A DNA stretch of 9,630 bases from Geobacteraceae bacterium (GTDB lineage Bacteria > Desulfobacterota > Desulfuromonadia > Desulfuromonadales > Geopsychrobacteraceae): NCBI GenBank assembly GCA_027064785.1, contig JAMOPE010000308.1, positions 1 to 9,630 on the forward strand, in the 5' to 3' direction. The notes below the pieces were generated by a model. It made no database searches, was not told the origin of the DNA, and was given only the letters and a program-made list of their open reading frames with translations. Shown here in pieces: positions 1 to 7,642 of this stretch. Every line of letters starts with the position of its first letter. Position 1 is the first letter of the stretch. Both the position numbers and the translations under genes were made by a program.

Positions 1-372
1 TGTGCGACTCCGGTTTCTCCAGAACTGCTGCCACCAGATGCCGATGGCCATATCGCCCAGATGACCGAGGAGGTTGTCGGGCCGTATGAACTGCACGATT
101 TTTTCCTGTTTCAGGTGGTTCGGCTCCATTTCCCACCACGAAAAGTTCTGTTTCTGGCCGAACAGGCGTTTGCAGACGATTATTCGCGTGCTGAATTGTT
201 GAAATGGCTGTGCCAGTTCTATCGTCGCTTTTTCAGTCAGCAATTCAAACGCTCCTGTCTTCCTGATGGGCCAAAAGTCGGGACGGTTGCCCTGTCACCT
301 CGTGGGGACTGGCGGATGCCGAGTGATGCCGCAGCCGATTTGTGGTTGAAACAGCTGGAGGGTCTGGAGTGA
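1..372 (+). CDS. nadE: Glutamine-dependent NAD(+) synthetase, C-terminal part (5' end outside window)
   Basis: The window opens inside this frame and shows the last 123 codons before a TGA stop. NAD synthetase amidates deamido-NAD to NAD in the cytoplasm using ATP and, in the long form, ammonia from an N-terminal glutaminase domain. What is visible is the end of the synthetase domain: a PPDADGH segment with acidic residues, the helix beginning [16 protein letters not shown], and the family signature [13 protein letters not shown] followed by [12 protein letters not shown] near the C-terminus. These last two motifs match the tail of glutamine-dependent NadE enzymes such as the mycobacterial type. 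The glutaminase domain is not in view, so the long form is inferred from the tail only. The stop overlaps the GTG start of rsmI, indicating co-transcription and probable translational coupling. Confidence 0.88.
   Translation, partial: CATPVSPELLPPDADGHIAQMTEEVVGPYELHDFFLFQVVRLHFPPRKVLFLAEQAFADDYSRAELLKWLCQFYRRFFSQQFKRSCLPDGPKVGTVALSPRGDWRMPSDAAADLWLKQLEGLE
357..362 (+). promoter_or_regulatory. Ribosome binding site of rsmI
   Basis: GGAGGG lies inside the end of nadE, six bases before GTG at 369. It decides the rsmI start in favour of this GTG over the in-frame GTG at 342, which would add nine residues absent from the family. Confidence 0.7.
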
Positions 373-1193
373 GCGGAACCCTTTACGTTGTCGCGACACC
401 CATCGGCAATTTGGAGGATATGACCTACCGTGCCGTGCGGATACTTCAGGAAGCTGATTTAATCGCTGCTGAAGATACCCGCCACAGTCGGAAATTGCTG
501 AACCACTACGGAATTAATACGGCCCTGATCTCCTACCATGAGCATAACGAAGAGTCGCGTTCATCCCAATTGCTCGACAAACTTCATGCCGGGCAATCGA
601 TTGCTCTCATCAGTGATGCGGGGACTCCCTGTATTGCCGATCCCGGTTATCGGCTGGTGTCACGGTGTCGACAGGCAGGGCTCGCTGTGGCTGCTGTTCC
701 CGGCGCCTCGGCGCTGGTTGCGGCACTGTCAATCTCAGGCTTACCGACCGACGCATTTTCTTTTATCGGCTTTCTCCCGGCAAAGACTCATGGTCGCCGC
801 CAATTGCTTGAATCGATCAAAATGGCGAAGCAGACGATTGTCTGTTACGAAACTCCCCATCGTTTGATTGCTTCCCTTACCGATATAGCGGATGTGTGCG
901 GGGGTGATCGTTTGATTGCTGTGGCCCGCGAATTGACCAAGCGTCACGAAGAACTTTTTAGTGGCACGGTCATCGAAGCACAGAACCATTTCTCTCAAAG
1001 TGGGGTAAAAGGGGAACTGGTACTCCTTCTTGCACCCGCTCCCGATTGTCAACCCGAAGGAACGGTTCGGGACGCGCTGCTGCGATTGCGTGAAGAGACG
1101 GACCTGAACTGGAAAGAGATTGTCAAACAGGTGGCAAAAGAATTTAGTCTGCCCGGCAGCGATGTTTATAAAGAATCGCTGGAATTGCGCTAG
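369..1193 (+). CDS. rsmI: 16S rRNA (cytidine(1402)-2'-O)-methyltransferase RsmI
   Basis: RsmI transfers a methyl group from S-adenosylmethionine to the 2'-OH of C1402 in 16S rRNA, in the decoding centre. The product is 274 aa, normal for the family (E. coli about 286). Seen in the sequence: the tetrapyrrole-methylase-fold N-terminus [15 protein letters not shown] (residues 4-18), [10 protein letters not shown] (35-44), [20 protein letters not shown] (82-94), PGASA (111-115), FSFIGFLP and YETPHRL. A C-terminal helical segment ([21 protein letters not shown]) resembles the small HTH-like tail of RsmI. I take GTG 369 as the start because it has a good Shine-Dalgarno and gives the standard N-terminus; a GTG at 342 is in frame but less likely. 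The gene overlaps the nadE stop (GTGA) and is followed two bases later by the next gene, so the three look like one transcription unit. Confidence 0.95.
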   Translation: MSGTLYVVATPIGNLEDMTYRAVRILQEADLIAAEDTRHSRKLLNHYGINTALISYHEHNEESRSSQLLDKLHAGQSIALISDAGTPCIADPGYRLVSRCRQAGLAVAAVPGASALVAALSISGLPTDAFSFIGFLPAKTHGRRQLLESIKMAKQTIVCYETPHRLIASLTDIADVCGGDRLIAVARELTKRHEELFSGTVIEAQNHFSQSGVKGELVLLLAPAPDCQPEGTVRDALLRLREETDLNWKEIVKQVAKEFSLPGSDVYKESLELR

Positions 1194-1195
1194 CT

Positions 1196-2431
1196 ATGGT
1201 GATACGACCGGCGATCCTCCTTGTTCTGCTGATCAGTTTTCTCCCCGTTCGTCCTTCCTTTGCATTACTTCCCGAAGAAGTCCTTTTGATCGTCAATCGC
1301 AATGTTGCCGCCAGTCAGGTGTTGGCTGATAAATATCTGTCGGCACGCCAGATCCCTGCCGAAAATATTTTACGTGTTGCCCTGACCGACAAAGAAGATT
1401 GCAGCCGCAGCGAATACGAAAAGAAACTTGCAGCTCCAGTGCTTAAATACCTTGCCAAGCATCCCGATAAAAATATCCGTTGTCTGCTCCTTTTCTACGG
1501 TATCCCGCTGCGGGTCGCTGCACCGGAATTATCCAACAGTGAGTGGCGTGAAGTCGAAGACATAAAATATAAACGTAAGAACTTCGACTGGCGATTGGAG
1601 AACGAAAAGCTTTCTGCGGAAGAAAAACAGCAGTTGCAAGAGCAGTCGAAGCAACTGTCATCTCAAATCAAAAAAATCCGTAAAACTGAGCAGCGGGCGG
1701 CTGTTGATTCTGAGCTCGCGCTGGTTTTGAATCCCTCCTATTCCCTTGAAAGATGGCAACCCAATCCGTATTTTGTCGGCTTTGCTCGGCAGAAAAGTCA
1801 ACTGCCATTTAATAAAGATCAGGTTCTTTTTGTTTCCCGCCTCGATGGCCCAACTCCTGCGATTGTCCAACGGATGATTGATGACAGCCTTTATGCTGAG
1901 AAACATGGTTTACAGGGCGAAGCATGGTTTGATGCCCGTTGGTCGCTTCCCGGTAAGAAAAAGCTTAAAGGCTATGCCCTTTATGATGCTTCAATTCACA
2001 AAGCTGCAGCGTTGACAGAAAAACTGAGTTCTTTGCCGGTTCACCTTGATGAGAAAGAGAGGCTTTTTCAAGCGGGGGAAGCTCCTAACACGGCCCTCTA
2101 CTGTGGCTGGTATAGCTTGGCCAAATATGTCAATGCTTTTGACTGGCAGCGTGGTTCGATTGGTTACCATATCGCCAGCAGTGAATGTACGACGTTGAAG
2201 AAGAAGGGGAGTCAGGTGTGGTGCAAGCGGATGCTTGAAGAGGGGGTTGCCGCAACTATCGGTCCGGTCGCTGAACCTTATGTGCAGGGATTTCCTCTTC
2301 CAGAAGTGTTTTTCAGTTTTCTTCTCGATGGTTATTACACCCTTGCTGAAAGTTATTTTCTCAGTCTTCCTTATTTGTCGTGGCAGATGGTGCTGATTGG
2401 TGATCCTCTGTACCGACCGTTTCGGAATTGA
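1196..2431 (+). CDS. Exported protein of unknown function, TIGR03790-like
   Basis: The 411-aa product begins with a clear Sec signal peptide: hydrophobic residues 5-17, with likely cleavage after SFA at residue 23. The mature protein is therefore probably periplasmic or surface-associated. It starts LLPEEVLLIVNRNVAAS, continues through a strand-turn LLLFYGIPLRV, and has a charged Lys/Glu/Gln-rich helical, possibly coiled-coil stretch around residues 130-165. It ends with a conserved-looking block: CGWYS (303-307), YHIASSEC (324-331), a segment reading EEGVAATIGPV, and the C-terminal LIGDPLYRPF (GDP at 402-404). This layout matches what I recall of TIGR03790, a family of unknown function reported mainly from bacteria with exosortase-type sorting systems. 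The assignment is from pattern memory, and no function can be given. The start ATG is two bases after the rsmI stop with only a weak Shine-Dalgarno, consistent with translational coupling. A terminator follows. Confidence 0.8.
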   Translation: MVIRPAILLVLLISFLPVRPSFALLPEEVLLIVNRNVAASQVLADKYLSARQIPAENILRVALTDKEDCSRSEYEKKLAAPVLKYLAKHPDKNIRCLLLFYGIPLRVAAPELSNSEWREVEDIKYKRKNFDWRLENEKLSAEEKQQLQEQSKQLSSQIKKIRKTEQRAAVDSELALVLNPSYSLERWQPNPYFVGFARQKSQLPFNKDQVLFVSRLDGPTPAIVQRMIDDSLYAEKHGLQGEAWFDARWSLPGKKKLKGYALYDASIHKAAALTEKLSSLPVHLDEKERLFQAGEAPNTALYCGWYSLAKYVNAFDWQRGSIGYHIASSECTTLKKKGSQVWCKRMLEEGVAATIGPVAEPYVQGFPLPEVFFSFLLDGYYTLAESYFLSLPYLSWQMVLIGDPLYRPFRN

Positions 2432-2492
2432 CCTTAAATTGTTCATGGTGAAAGTGAGCGGTTGAAAGTACCTTTTTTGTGTTGTTTATCGT

Positions 2493-2543
2493 AAAGCTGC
2501 GATATTCTACACCTGCTGGATGTAGAATATCGCAGCTTTTTTT
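2493..2543 (+). terminator. Strong intrinsic terminator after the nadE-rsmI block
   Basis: A perfect 19-bp inverted repeat occupies 2493-2511 and 2521-2539 with a 9-base loop, and the T-run at 2537-2543 follows at once. The T-tract is on the + strand side, so it ends the transcript of the gene stopping at 2431. The opposite strand has only three Ts after the stem, so strong bidirectional action is less likely. The stem is longer than most intrinsic terminators. Confidence 0.9.
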
Positions 2544-2610
2544 AGTTATAATAAAAAAATGTTATGCTAACTATAATTTTGATTTTCGTGAAAACTTGTT
2601 CAATAATCAG

Positions 2611-2660
2611 GATAGCTTCCATAGAAGGCTGGAAACACGATTTTTTCTGCCATTGCTATC
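2611..2660 (+). other. Possible structured RNA element in the livG leader
   Basis: GATAGC at 2611-2616 can pair with GCTATC at 2655-2660. Inside this, TTCC (2617-2620) can pair with GGAA (2631-2634), or alternatively AGCTTC with GAAGGCT using one bulged base. The two inner pairings exclude each other. The element lies upstream of the promoter candidate at 2704, so it would be transcribed only if the operon starts earlier, for example at the TATAAT of 2572. It could equally be a protein-binding dyad or chance. Confidence 0.22.
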
Positions 2661-2703
2661 TGCGAGGAAAGTATCAAACAGACAAAACGATGTTATAAAA
2701 GTC

Positions 2704-2732
2704 TTGATGCTGCAGTGAAACACTGATAATAT
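2704..2732 (+). promoter_or_regulatory. Candidate sigma-70 promoter for the liv operon
   Basis: TTGATG (2704-2709) and TAATAT (2727-2732) are separated by 17 bases, each matching four of six consensus positions. An overlapping GATAAT at 2725-2730 is a closer -10 but leaves only a 15-base spacer. Transcription from here would start near 2740 and leave a leader of roughly 75 bases before livG. The call is by eye and tentative. Confidence 0.3.
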
Positions 2733-2813
2733 GGCAAATCTTTTTTACCCTTATTAAAGATTGAGCGAATAAGCTCTCAGTATGGTTTTTAGCTGCTTCA
2801 GGACAAAACTTCT

Positions 2814-3632
2814 ATGGATTCAACATCGGCCCTCTTGGAAATTGACGACATTTCTCTTTCTTTCGGCGGGATTCAGGCGCTTAAAAATGTCAGTTTTGAG
2901 GTCCATTCCGGCGAGTTGTTTTCGATTATCGGGCCTAATGGTGCCGGTAAAACATCGATGCTTAATTGTATCTCCGGTCGTTATCATCCCCAGCTTGGGG
3001 GAATCCACTTTCGTGGCGACGAAATTACCCATCTGAAACCCAATCAGCGTTGTCATCTCGGCATCGGCCGGACCTTCCAGAATCTGGCGCTGTTCAATCA
3101 TATGTCAGTGCTCGATAACATCATGGTTGGCCGTCACCATTTGTTGAAAAATAATTTTTTGACCGGCGGCCTGTACTGGTTAACAGGTGCGCGTCGTGAA
3201 GAACTTGAGCATCGCCGCCATGTTGAAGAGATCATCGATTTTCTGGAAATTACCCATATCCGTAAGGCTCAGGCCGGAACTCTTTCGTATGGTCTGCGCA
3301 AGCGGGTTGAACTGGCCCGTGCTGTTGCGCTGAAGCCCGACCTGATTTTGCTTGATGAGCCGATGGCGGGGATGAACCACGAAGAAAAAGAGGACATGGC
3401 CCGCTATATCATCGATCTCAACGAAGAGTGGGGGATGACGGTGGTCATGATTGAGCACGACATGGGCGTGGTGATGGATCTCTCCCATCGGGTGATGGTG
3501 CTCGATTTTGGCAAATTGATTGCTTATGGCCTGCCCGATGAAATCCTCGCGAACGAATTGGTCAAGAAAGCCTATCTTGGTGAAGAGGATGATGCTCTCG
3601 ATGAGGAAGCAACCTCAGGGGAGGTCGCTTGA
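2814..3632 (+). CDS. livG: Branched-chain-type ABC importer ATPase, LivG family
   Basis: This is one of the two cytoplasmic ATPases that power a HAAT/LIV-type importer. The 272-aa product has, in order: Walker A GPNGAGKT (40-47), a Q-loop in GRTFQNLALF, the ABC signature LSYGLRKR (157-164), Walker B LILLDEP (177-183) and the H-loop in MIEHDMGVV (His215). LSYG in place of LSGG is usual in LivG, as are the GRTFQ motif and the C-terminal VMVLDFGKLIAYGLPDEI. The acidic tail beyond residue 255 is somewhat long. ATG 2814 has AGGA ten bases upstream. It is the first gene of the operon after the leader, and its TGA overlaps the ATG of the acyl-CoA ligase by one base (TGATG). The transported substrate cannot be read from an ATPase. 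Confidence 0.93.
   Translation: MDSTSALLEIDDISLSFGGIQALKNVSFEVHSGELFSIIGPNGAGKTSMLNCISGRYHPQLGGIHFRGDEITHLKPNQRCHLGIGRTFQNLALFNHMSVLDNIMVGRHHLLKNNFLTGGLYWLTGARREELEHRRHVEEIIDFLEITHIRKAQAGTLSYGLRKRVELARAVALKPDLILLDEPMAGMNHEEKEDMARYIIDLNEEWGMTVVMIEHDMGVVMDLSHRVMVLDFGKLIAYGLPDEILANELVKKAYLGEEDDALDEEATSGEVA
3617..3624 (+). promoter_or_regulatory. Ribosome binding site of the acyl-CoA ligase
   Basis: AGGGGAGG within the 3' end of livG lies seven bases before ATG at 3632. It supports that ATG over the TTG at 3629, and marks a strongly translated second gene with its start overlapping the livG stop. Confidence 0.7.
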
Positions 3633-5563
3633 TGAGCCGTGTTCATCCTGATGTTACGATCTACGATACTTTTCCCAAGTTGCTCGATTACAATGCCGAG
3701 CATTGGCCCAACGATATCGCTATGCGCGAAAAGACCCTTGGTATCTGGAAAGAATTAACCTGGGGAGATTATCAACAGATGGTTCGCAATATTGCTCTTG
3801 GTCTCCAAGAACTCGGTCTTGGCAGGGGTGACGCTGTTGGCTTGATTGGCGATAATCGCCCGGAGTGGGTCGCCGGTGAAATTGGTGTCCATGCTGTTGG
3901 TGGGATGATTTTCGGGATTTATCAGGACTCCCTCAATGAAGAGGTTGCCTATCTGATCAATTATGCCGGGGCCCGGGTCATTCTTGCCGAAGATGAGGAG
4001 CAGGTTGATAAGGTCCTTGAAATTGCTGAACAATGCCCATGTGTCGAGCACATCATTTACAGTGATCCGCGTGGAATGCGTAAATATGATGACCCGCGCC
4101 TGATGAGTTTTGCAGAATTGCTGCGTCGGGGGGCGGCTTGTCACGATACCAACCCGGATTCTTACCGGCAGCTGGTTGCCGCCGGTCACGGTGATGACAC
4201 CGCCATTCTGTGCCCGACATCAGGGACGACCGGCAAACCAAAACTGGCGATGTTGCAGGCCGGGGCGTTACTGAATCATTGCGTCTATTATCTGCAGGCC
4301 GATCCCCGCAAACCGGGCGATAATTATGTATCGATGTTGCCGCTGCCGTGGGTTATGGAACAGGTTTATGCTGTTTGTCAGGCGTTGATGACCCGTCTAG
4401 TCGTCAACTTTGTCGAAGAGCCCGAAACTCAAATGGAGGATCTGCGTGAGATAGGACCTCACTTTGTGCTGCTTGCTCCCCGGGTCTGGGAATCCTTGGC
4501 CGCTGATGTGCAGGCACGGATGATGGATGCTTCGCCATTTAAACGCTGGATTTATCAATTCTGTATCCGTCGGGCAATCAACAGCTTCAAACAAACCGGC
4601 CAGCCTTCAAAACTCGCCTACTGGTTAATATTCAAACCTCTCAAAGACCGCCTTGGTTTCAGTAACCTCCAATCTGCTGCGACCGGTGGTGCGGCTCTTG
4701 GTCCTGATACCTTCAAGTTTTTTCTGTCGATGGGTGTGCCGCTGCGGCAGATCTATGGTCAGACAGAACTCGCCGGTGCGTACACCATTCACGAAGCTGA
4801 TGATGTCGATTTTGATAGTGTCGGAATTCCTTTTGAAGGGAGTGACATTCGTATCGACAAGCCGGATGAAAACGGAGTCGGGGAAATTATTGCGCGGAAC
4901 CCGGGGATGTTCAGCGGTTATTTCAAGAACGATGAGGCGACCCGTGAATCGGTTGATTCTGACGGCTGGATGAGGACCGGGGATGCCGGTTACTTCAAAA
5001 AAGAAAACGGTCATCTGGTGGTGATTGATCGCATCAGCGATATTGCTGTGACGGCTTGTGGGAACCGTTTTTCACCCCAGTTCATCGAGAATAAACTGAA
5101 ATTTTCTCCTTTTATCGCTGAAGTTGTGGTGCTTGGTCACGAAAAGCCGTTTCTGACAGCGATGATCTGCATCCGTTTTGATATTGTTGCCAAGTGGGCG
5201 GAAAAACGTGGAATCGCATTTACCAACTACATCAATCTTTCGGCTCAGGATGAGGTTTATAATCGTATCCAGAAGGAAGTTGAAATGGTTAATGCAACCC
5301 TTCCTGAAGCCCATCGTATTCATAAATTTTTGCTGCTCTATAAGCAATTGGATGCCGATGATGGTGAGCTGACCCGAACCCGCAAGGTGCGACGCGGAGT
5401 GATTCGCGAAGTTTACAGCGACATCATCTCCGGGCTGTACAGTGGTAGTGCTGCGATCCCGGTCGATACCGTCATTACCTTTCAGGATGGGACAACCTCA
5501 CGGCTCCAGACCTCGTTACGGGTGGTTGAACTGTTGAATGACAAGAATGAGAAGGTGGCCTGA
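3632..5563 (+). CDS. AMP-forming acyl-CoA ligase of the long-chain (ACSL/FadD15-like) type, transporter-linked
   Basis: This is a 643-aa member of the ANL (AMP-binding) superfamily, which activates a carboxylic acid to an acyl-adenylate and then to the CoA thioester. Visible motifs: the phosphate loop TSGTTGKPK (196-204), the adenine-side motif IYGQTE (374-379), GWMRTGD ending in Asp451 (ATP ribose contact), the hinge region IDRISD (465-470), and the C-terminal LTRTRKVRR. In that last motif Lys585 aligns with the catalytic lysine of the LTPTLKLKR form found in long-chain ligases. The length and the region around residues 305-345 (KRWIYQFCIRRAI, then PLKDRLGF) also fit the long-chain type. The hinge motif lacks the usual basic pair after the Arg. 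The gene lies between livG and livH, overlaps livG by one base, and has livH 24 bases after its stop. Its substrate is probably what the transporter imports; whether fatty, aromatic or branched-chain is not visible. Confidence 0.88.
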   Translation: MSRVHPDVTIYDTFPKLLDYNAEHWPNDIAMREKTLGIWKELTWGDYQQMVRNIALGLQELGLGRGDAVGLIGDNRPEWVAGEIGVHAVGGMIFGIYQDSLNEEVAYLINYAGARVILAEDEEQVDKVLEIAEQCPCVEHIIYSDPRGMRKYDDPRLMSFAELLRRGAACHDTNPDSYRQLVAAGHGDDTAILCPTSGTTGKPKLAMLQAGALLNHCVYYLQADPRKPGDNYVSMLPLPWVMEQVYAVCQALMTRLVVNFVEEPETQMEDLREIGPHFVLLAPRVWESLAADVQARMMDASPFKRWIYQFCIRRAINSFKQTGQPSKLAYWLIFKPLKDRLGFSNLQSAATGGAALGPDTFKFFLSMGVPLRQIYGQTELAGAYTIHEADDVDFDSVGIPFEGSDIRIDKPDENGVGEIIARNPGMFSGYFKNDEATRESVDSDGWMRTGDAGYFKKENGHLVVIDRISDIAVTACGNRFSPQFIENKLKFSPFIAEVVVLGHEKPFLTAMICIRFDIVAKWAEKRGIAFTNYINLSAQDEVYNRIQKEVEMVNATLPEAHRIHKFLLLYKQLDADDGELTRTRKVRRGVIREVYSDIISGLYSGSAAIPVDTVITFQDGTTSRLQTSLRVVELLNDKNEKVA

Positions 5564-5587
5564 TCGGCCATTAGTGGAGATAGTTGG

Positions 5588-6481
5588 ATGAATTTTGATC
5601 TTCTATTGCAGCTGGTTGTCAACGGGATCATTGTCGGAACCCTCTATGGGGTGGTGGCAATGTGTTTCGTGCTGATCTACAAGTCGACCCGGGTGGTCAA
5701 TTTTGCTCAGGGTGAATTTCTGCTGATCGGAGCATGGACCTGCTGGTGGCTGCTGGTGAAGTTTGAGTTGCCATTCTGGTTCGGTTTTCCGCTGACATTG
5801 GCATTTATGGTGATTTTTGGCATTGCATTACAGACAATTGTACTGCGGCCGATGATTGGTGAGCCGATTATATCGGTCATTATGGTCACCATCGGGCTGT
5901 CGATCTTTTTTCAGGCACTGATGGGGCTTCTCTTTGGTCACGAAACCAAAGTTTACCCACAGGTCTTTGAAACCTCAAGTATTGATGTTCTGGGGATGCA
6001 GGTTCAGTCGGCGTATGTCCTGAGTATGGCGATATCGATCTCAATCATGATCGCTTTTTACTACTTTTTCAAATACTCCCGAATGGGATTGGCGATGCGT
6101 GCCACCGCATTTGACCAGCAGGTTGCTCAAAGCCTTGGAATTTCGGTCAAGTCGGTCTTTGCCGCCTCTTGGGCTATTTCGGCCGTTGTTTCTGCTCTGG
6201 CAGGAATCGTGATCGGTCTGGTGAACGGAGTCTCTTCGGCTCTTTCTTTCTTTGGCATCAAGGTCTTTCCAGTGGTTATCCTGGGCGGGCTTGATTCAAT
6301 CGTCGGCTCGGTTGTCGGGGGGCTGATTATCGGAATATTGGAGAATGTTGCTGAATTTGTTGACAGCCAGTGGCTGCATATCGGCAACCTTTATGTTATC
6401 GCCCCTTTCTACGGGTTGGTGATTATCTTAATGATCAAGCCTTACGGGTTGTTCGGCACCAAGGATATTGAAAGGATCTGA
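5588..6481 (+). CDS. livH: Branched-chain-type ABC importer permease, LivH family
   Basis: This is an inner-membrane channel subunit of 297 aa, almost wholly hydrophobic, with about eight predicted membrane segments by eye. Family marks are the N-terminal run GIIVGTLYGVVAMCFVLIYK, NFAQGEFLLIGAW, the cytoplasmic coupling loop RATAFDQQVAQSLGIS starting at Arg171 (contacts an ATPase), and the C-terminal GGLDSIVGSVVGG. It pairs with LivM to form the translocation path. ATG 5588 has GGAGA ending eight bases upstream. The gene follows the ligase by 24 bases and precedes livM by six, so all are on one transcript. No truncation or odd residues seen. Confidence 0.94.
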   Translation: MNFDLLLQLVVNGIIVGTLYGVVAMCFVLIYKSTRVVNFAQGEFLLIGAWTCWWLLVKFELPFWFGFPLTLAFMVIFGIALQTIVLRPMIGEPIISVIMVTIGLSIFFQALMGLLFGHETKVYPQVFETSSIDVLGMQVQSAYVLSMAISISIMIAFYYFFKYSRMGLAMRATAFDQQVAQSLGISVKSVFAASWAISAVVSALAGIVIGLVNGVSSALSFFGIKVFPVVILGGLDSIVGSVVGGLIIGILENVAEFVDSQWLHIGNLYVIAPFYGLVIILMIKPYGLFGTKDIERI

Positions 6482-6487
6482 TACTCC

Positions 6488-7552
6488 ATGTCTCTCGGTA
6501 GTTCCATGCGTCCCTGTGGCGATTTCCGCACCAGTTACGCTTCAGATACAACGATTTTTGCCACTCCAGTGACGCGGTATCTCGTTATTGCTCTGATCAT
6601 TGGATTATTGTTTGTTCCTTTGATTGGAAACCCGTATCTTTTAAATCTGATGATTCAGATCGGCTACTACGGTATTGCTGCTCTGGGTCTGAATCTTGTG
6701 GTTGGTTTTACCGGTCAGATATCGCTGGGTCATTCGGCATTTTTTGGCTTTGGGGCCTTCGCTTCGGCGTGGCTCAATAACTCTCTCGGCGTCCCGGTTT
6801 TCTTTGCGATACCTCTGGCCGGGTGTCTGACGATGCTGGTTGGATTGCTGGTCGGTATTCCGGCGGGGCGGATTAAAGGGTTGTATCTGGCGATTGCAAC
6901 TTTGGCGTCCCAGTTTATTTTTGAAGATTTCTTTGCCCGTGCCGATTGGTTTACCGGCGGTTCATCCGGAGCGATGGCCGAGTATCTGACAGTCTTTGGT
7001 TTCAGCTTTGATACTGACCAGACTTATTTTTATATCGTCTTGTTCTATGTCGTACTGATGTTCACCTTTACCTCCAATCTAATCCGCTCCCGTGATGGAC
7101 GGGCGCTGGTTGCAGTGCGTGATCATTATCTATCAGCAGAAATCATGGGGATCAACCTGACCTGGTACCGGATTATGTCGTTCGGCCTTTCCGCTTTGTA
7201 TGCCGGGATCGGTGGAGCTCTCTTTGGTCATTACCTCGGTTTTGTTTCGACCGAAGGCTTCACGATTATCCTTTCAATTCAATTTCTGGCGATGATTATT
7301 ATCGGTGGGCTCGGTTCGATTTACGGCACCCTCCTCGGGACGATTTTCATGGTGCTGCTTCCTGAACTTATGGAGTGGGGCGTCCATCTGACCAGTGGTG
7401 TTTTTCCCGATATTGTCCAGTCGCTTGCTTATATCAAAGAGATGGCGATCGGCTTGGCAATCATCCTGTTTCTGATTTTTGAACCGGAAGGGCTGGCACA
7501 TAGCTGGAAACGGATTAAGGCCTACTGGAAGCTCTATCCTTTCTCGTATTGA
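6488..7552 (+). CDS. livM: Branched-chain-type ABC importer permease, LivM family
   Basis: This is the second channel subunit, 354 aa. Residues 1-30 are polar and probably cytoplasmic, followed by many membrane segments. The signature of the family is ALGLNLVVGFTGQISLGHSA, then FFGFGAF. The coupling loop follows Arg202-Asp-Gly-Arg (RALVAVRDHYLSAEIMGI), and the last part has GGLGSIYGTLLGTIF and a terminal LIFEPEGLAHSWKR, all typical of LivM. ATG 6488 is six bases after the livH stop, with AAGGA overlapping the livH 3' end at longer than ideal spacing. An in-frame ATG at 6506 is possible but lacks better support. A 90-base gap with a hairpin separates it from livK. Confidence 0.93.
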   Translation: MSLGSSMRPCGDFRTSYASDTTIFATPVTRYLVIALIIGLLFVPLIGNPYLLNLMIQIGYYGIAALGLNLVVGFTGQISLGHSAFFGFGAFASAWLNNSLGVPVFFAIPLAGCLTMLVGLLVGIPAGRIKGLYLAIATLASQFIFEDFFARADWFTGGSSGAMAEYLTVFGFSFDTDQTYFYIVLFYVVLMFTFTSNLIRSRDGRALVAVRDHYLSAEIMGINLTWYRIMSFGLSALYAGIGGALFGHYLGFVSTEGFTIILSIQFLAMIIIGGLGSIYGTLLGTIFMVLLPELMEWGVHLTSGVFPDIVQSLAYIKEMAIGLAIILFLIFEPEGLAHSWKRIKAYWKLYPFSY

Positions 7553-7584
7553 TTTGGGATTGCTAGGGAGTAAATAACAGATTG

Positions 7585-7599
7585 GGGAGAGCCTCTCCC
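7585..7599 (+). other. Short GC-rich hairpin between livM and livK
   Basis: GGGAGA (7585-7590) pairs with TCTCCC (7594-7599) across a three-base loop. No T-run follows, so it is not a standard intrinsic terminator. It lies about 43 bases before livK and could protect the 3' end of the upstream message or weaken read-through. Confidence 0.5.
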
Positions 7600-7630
7600 G
7601 TTGTACGAATTATGTGATCCAATAAAACCA

Positions 7631-7636
7631 AAGGAG
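7631..7636 (+). promoter_or_regulatory. Ribosome binding site of livK
   Basis: AAGGAG lies six bases before ATG at 7643. It is one of the best sites in the operon, fitting the need for excess receptor. It rules out the upstream in-frame TTG at 7601, which would put polar residues in front of the signal peptide and lies at the edge of the hairpin. Confidence 0.75.
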
Positions 7637-7642
7637 CGAATC

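Larger units (their letters stand above)
2432..2813. other. Noncoding AT-rich gap and leader before livG
   Basis: This is the largest gap in the window (382 bases). The first third holds the terminator. The rest, 2544-2813, is visibly richer in A and T than the flanking genes. It contains two exact TATAAT hexamers (2547-2552 and 2572-2577) without good -35 partners, and a better-spaced promoter candidate at 2704-2732. It also has dyads at 2583-2594 (TTTTC/GAAAA), 2611-2660 (GATAGC/GCTATC enclosing a smaller hairpin) and 2763-2776 (GAGC/GCTC). An open frame across 2479-2718 runs through the terminator and has no protein-like character. I do not recognise a known riboswitch class. Confidence 0.6.

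Noticed and set aside
342..368. Upstream GTG extension of rsmI
   Set aside because: The added residues are not family-like and the start at 369 has a well-placed GGAGGG.
741..1052. Reverse-strand frame of 103 codons inside rsmI, and similar reverse frames under other genes
   Set aside because: They lie antisense to well-supported family members and have no motifs; they are composition shadows.
2479..2718. Open frame of 79 codons in the intergenic gap
   Set aside because: It runs through both arms of the terminator, starts without a good ribosome site, and its translation is basic and low in protein-like pattern.
2731..2752. TGGCA followed by a T-run as a possible sigma-54 promoter
   Set aside because: The GC element expected about ten bases after GG is absent; the T-run occupies its place.
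7585..7599. Intrinsic terminator after livM
   Set aside because: No T-run follows the stem, and livK clearly belongs to the same operon.
7601..7642. TTG-initiated extension of livK
   Set aside because: It would bury the signal peptide behind polar residues; ATG 7643 has a strong AAGGAG at ideal distance.
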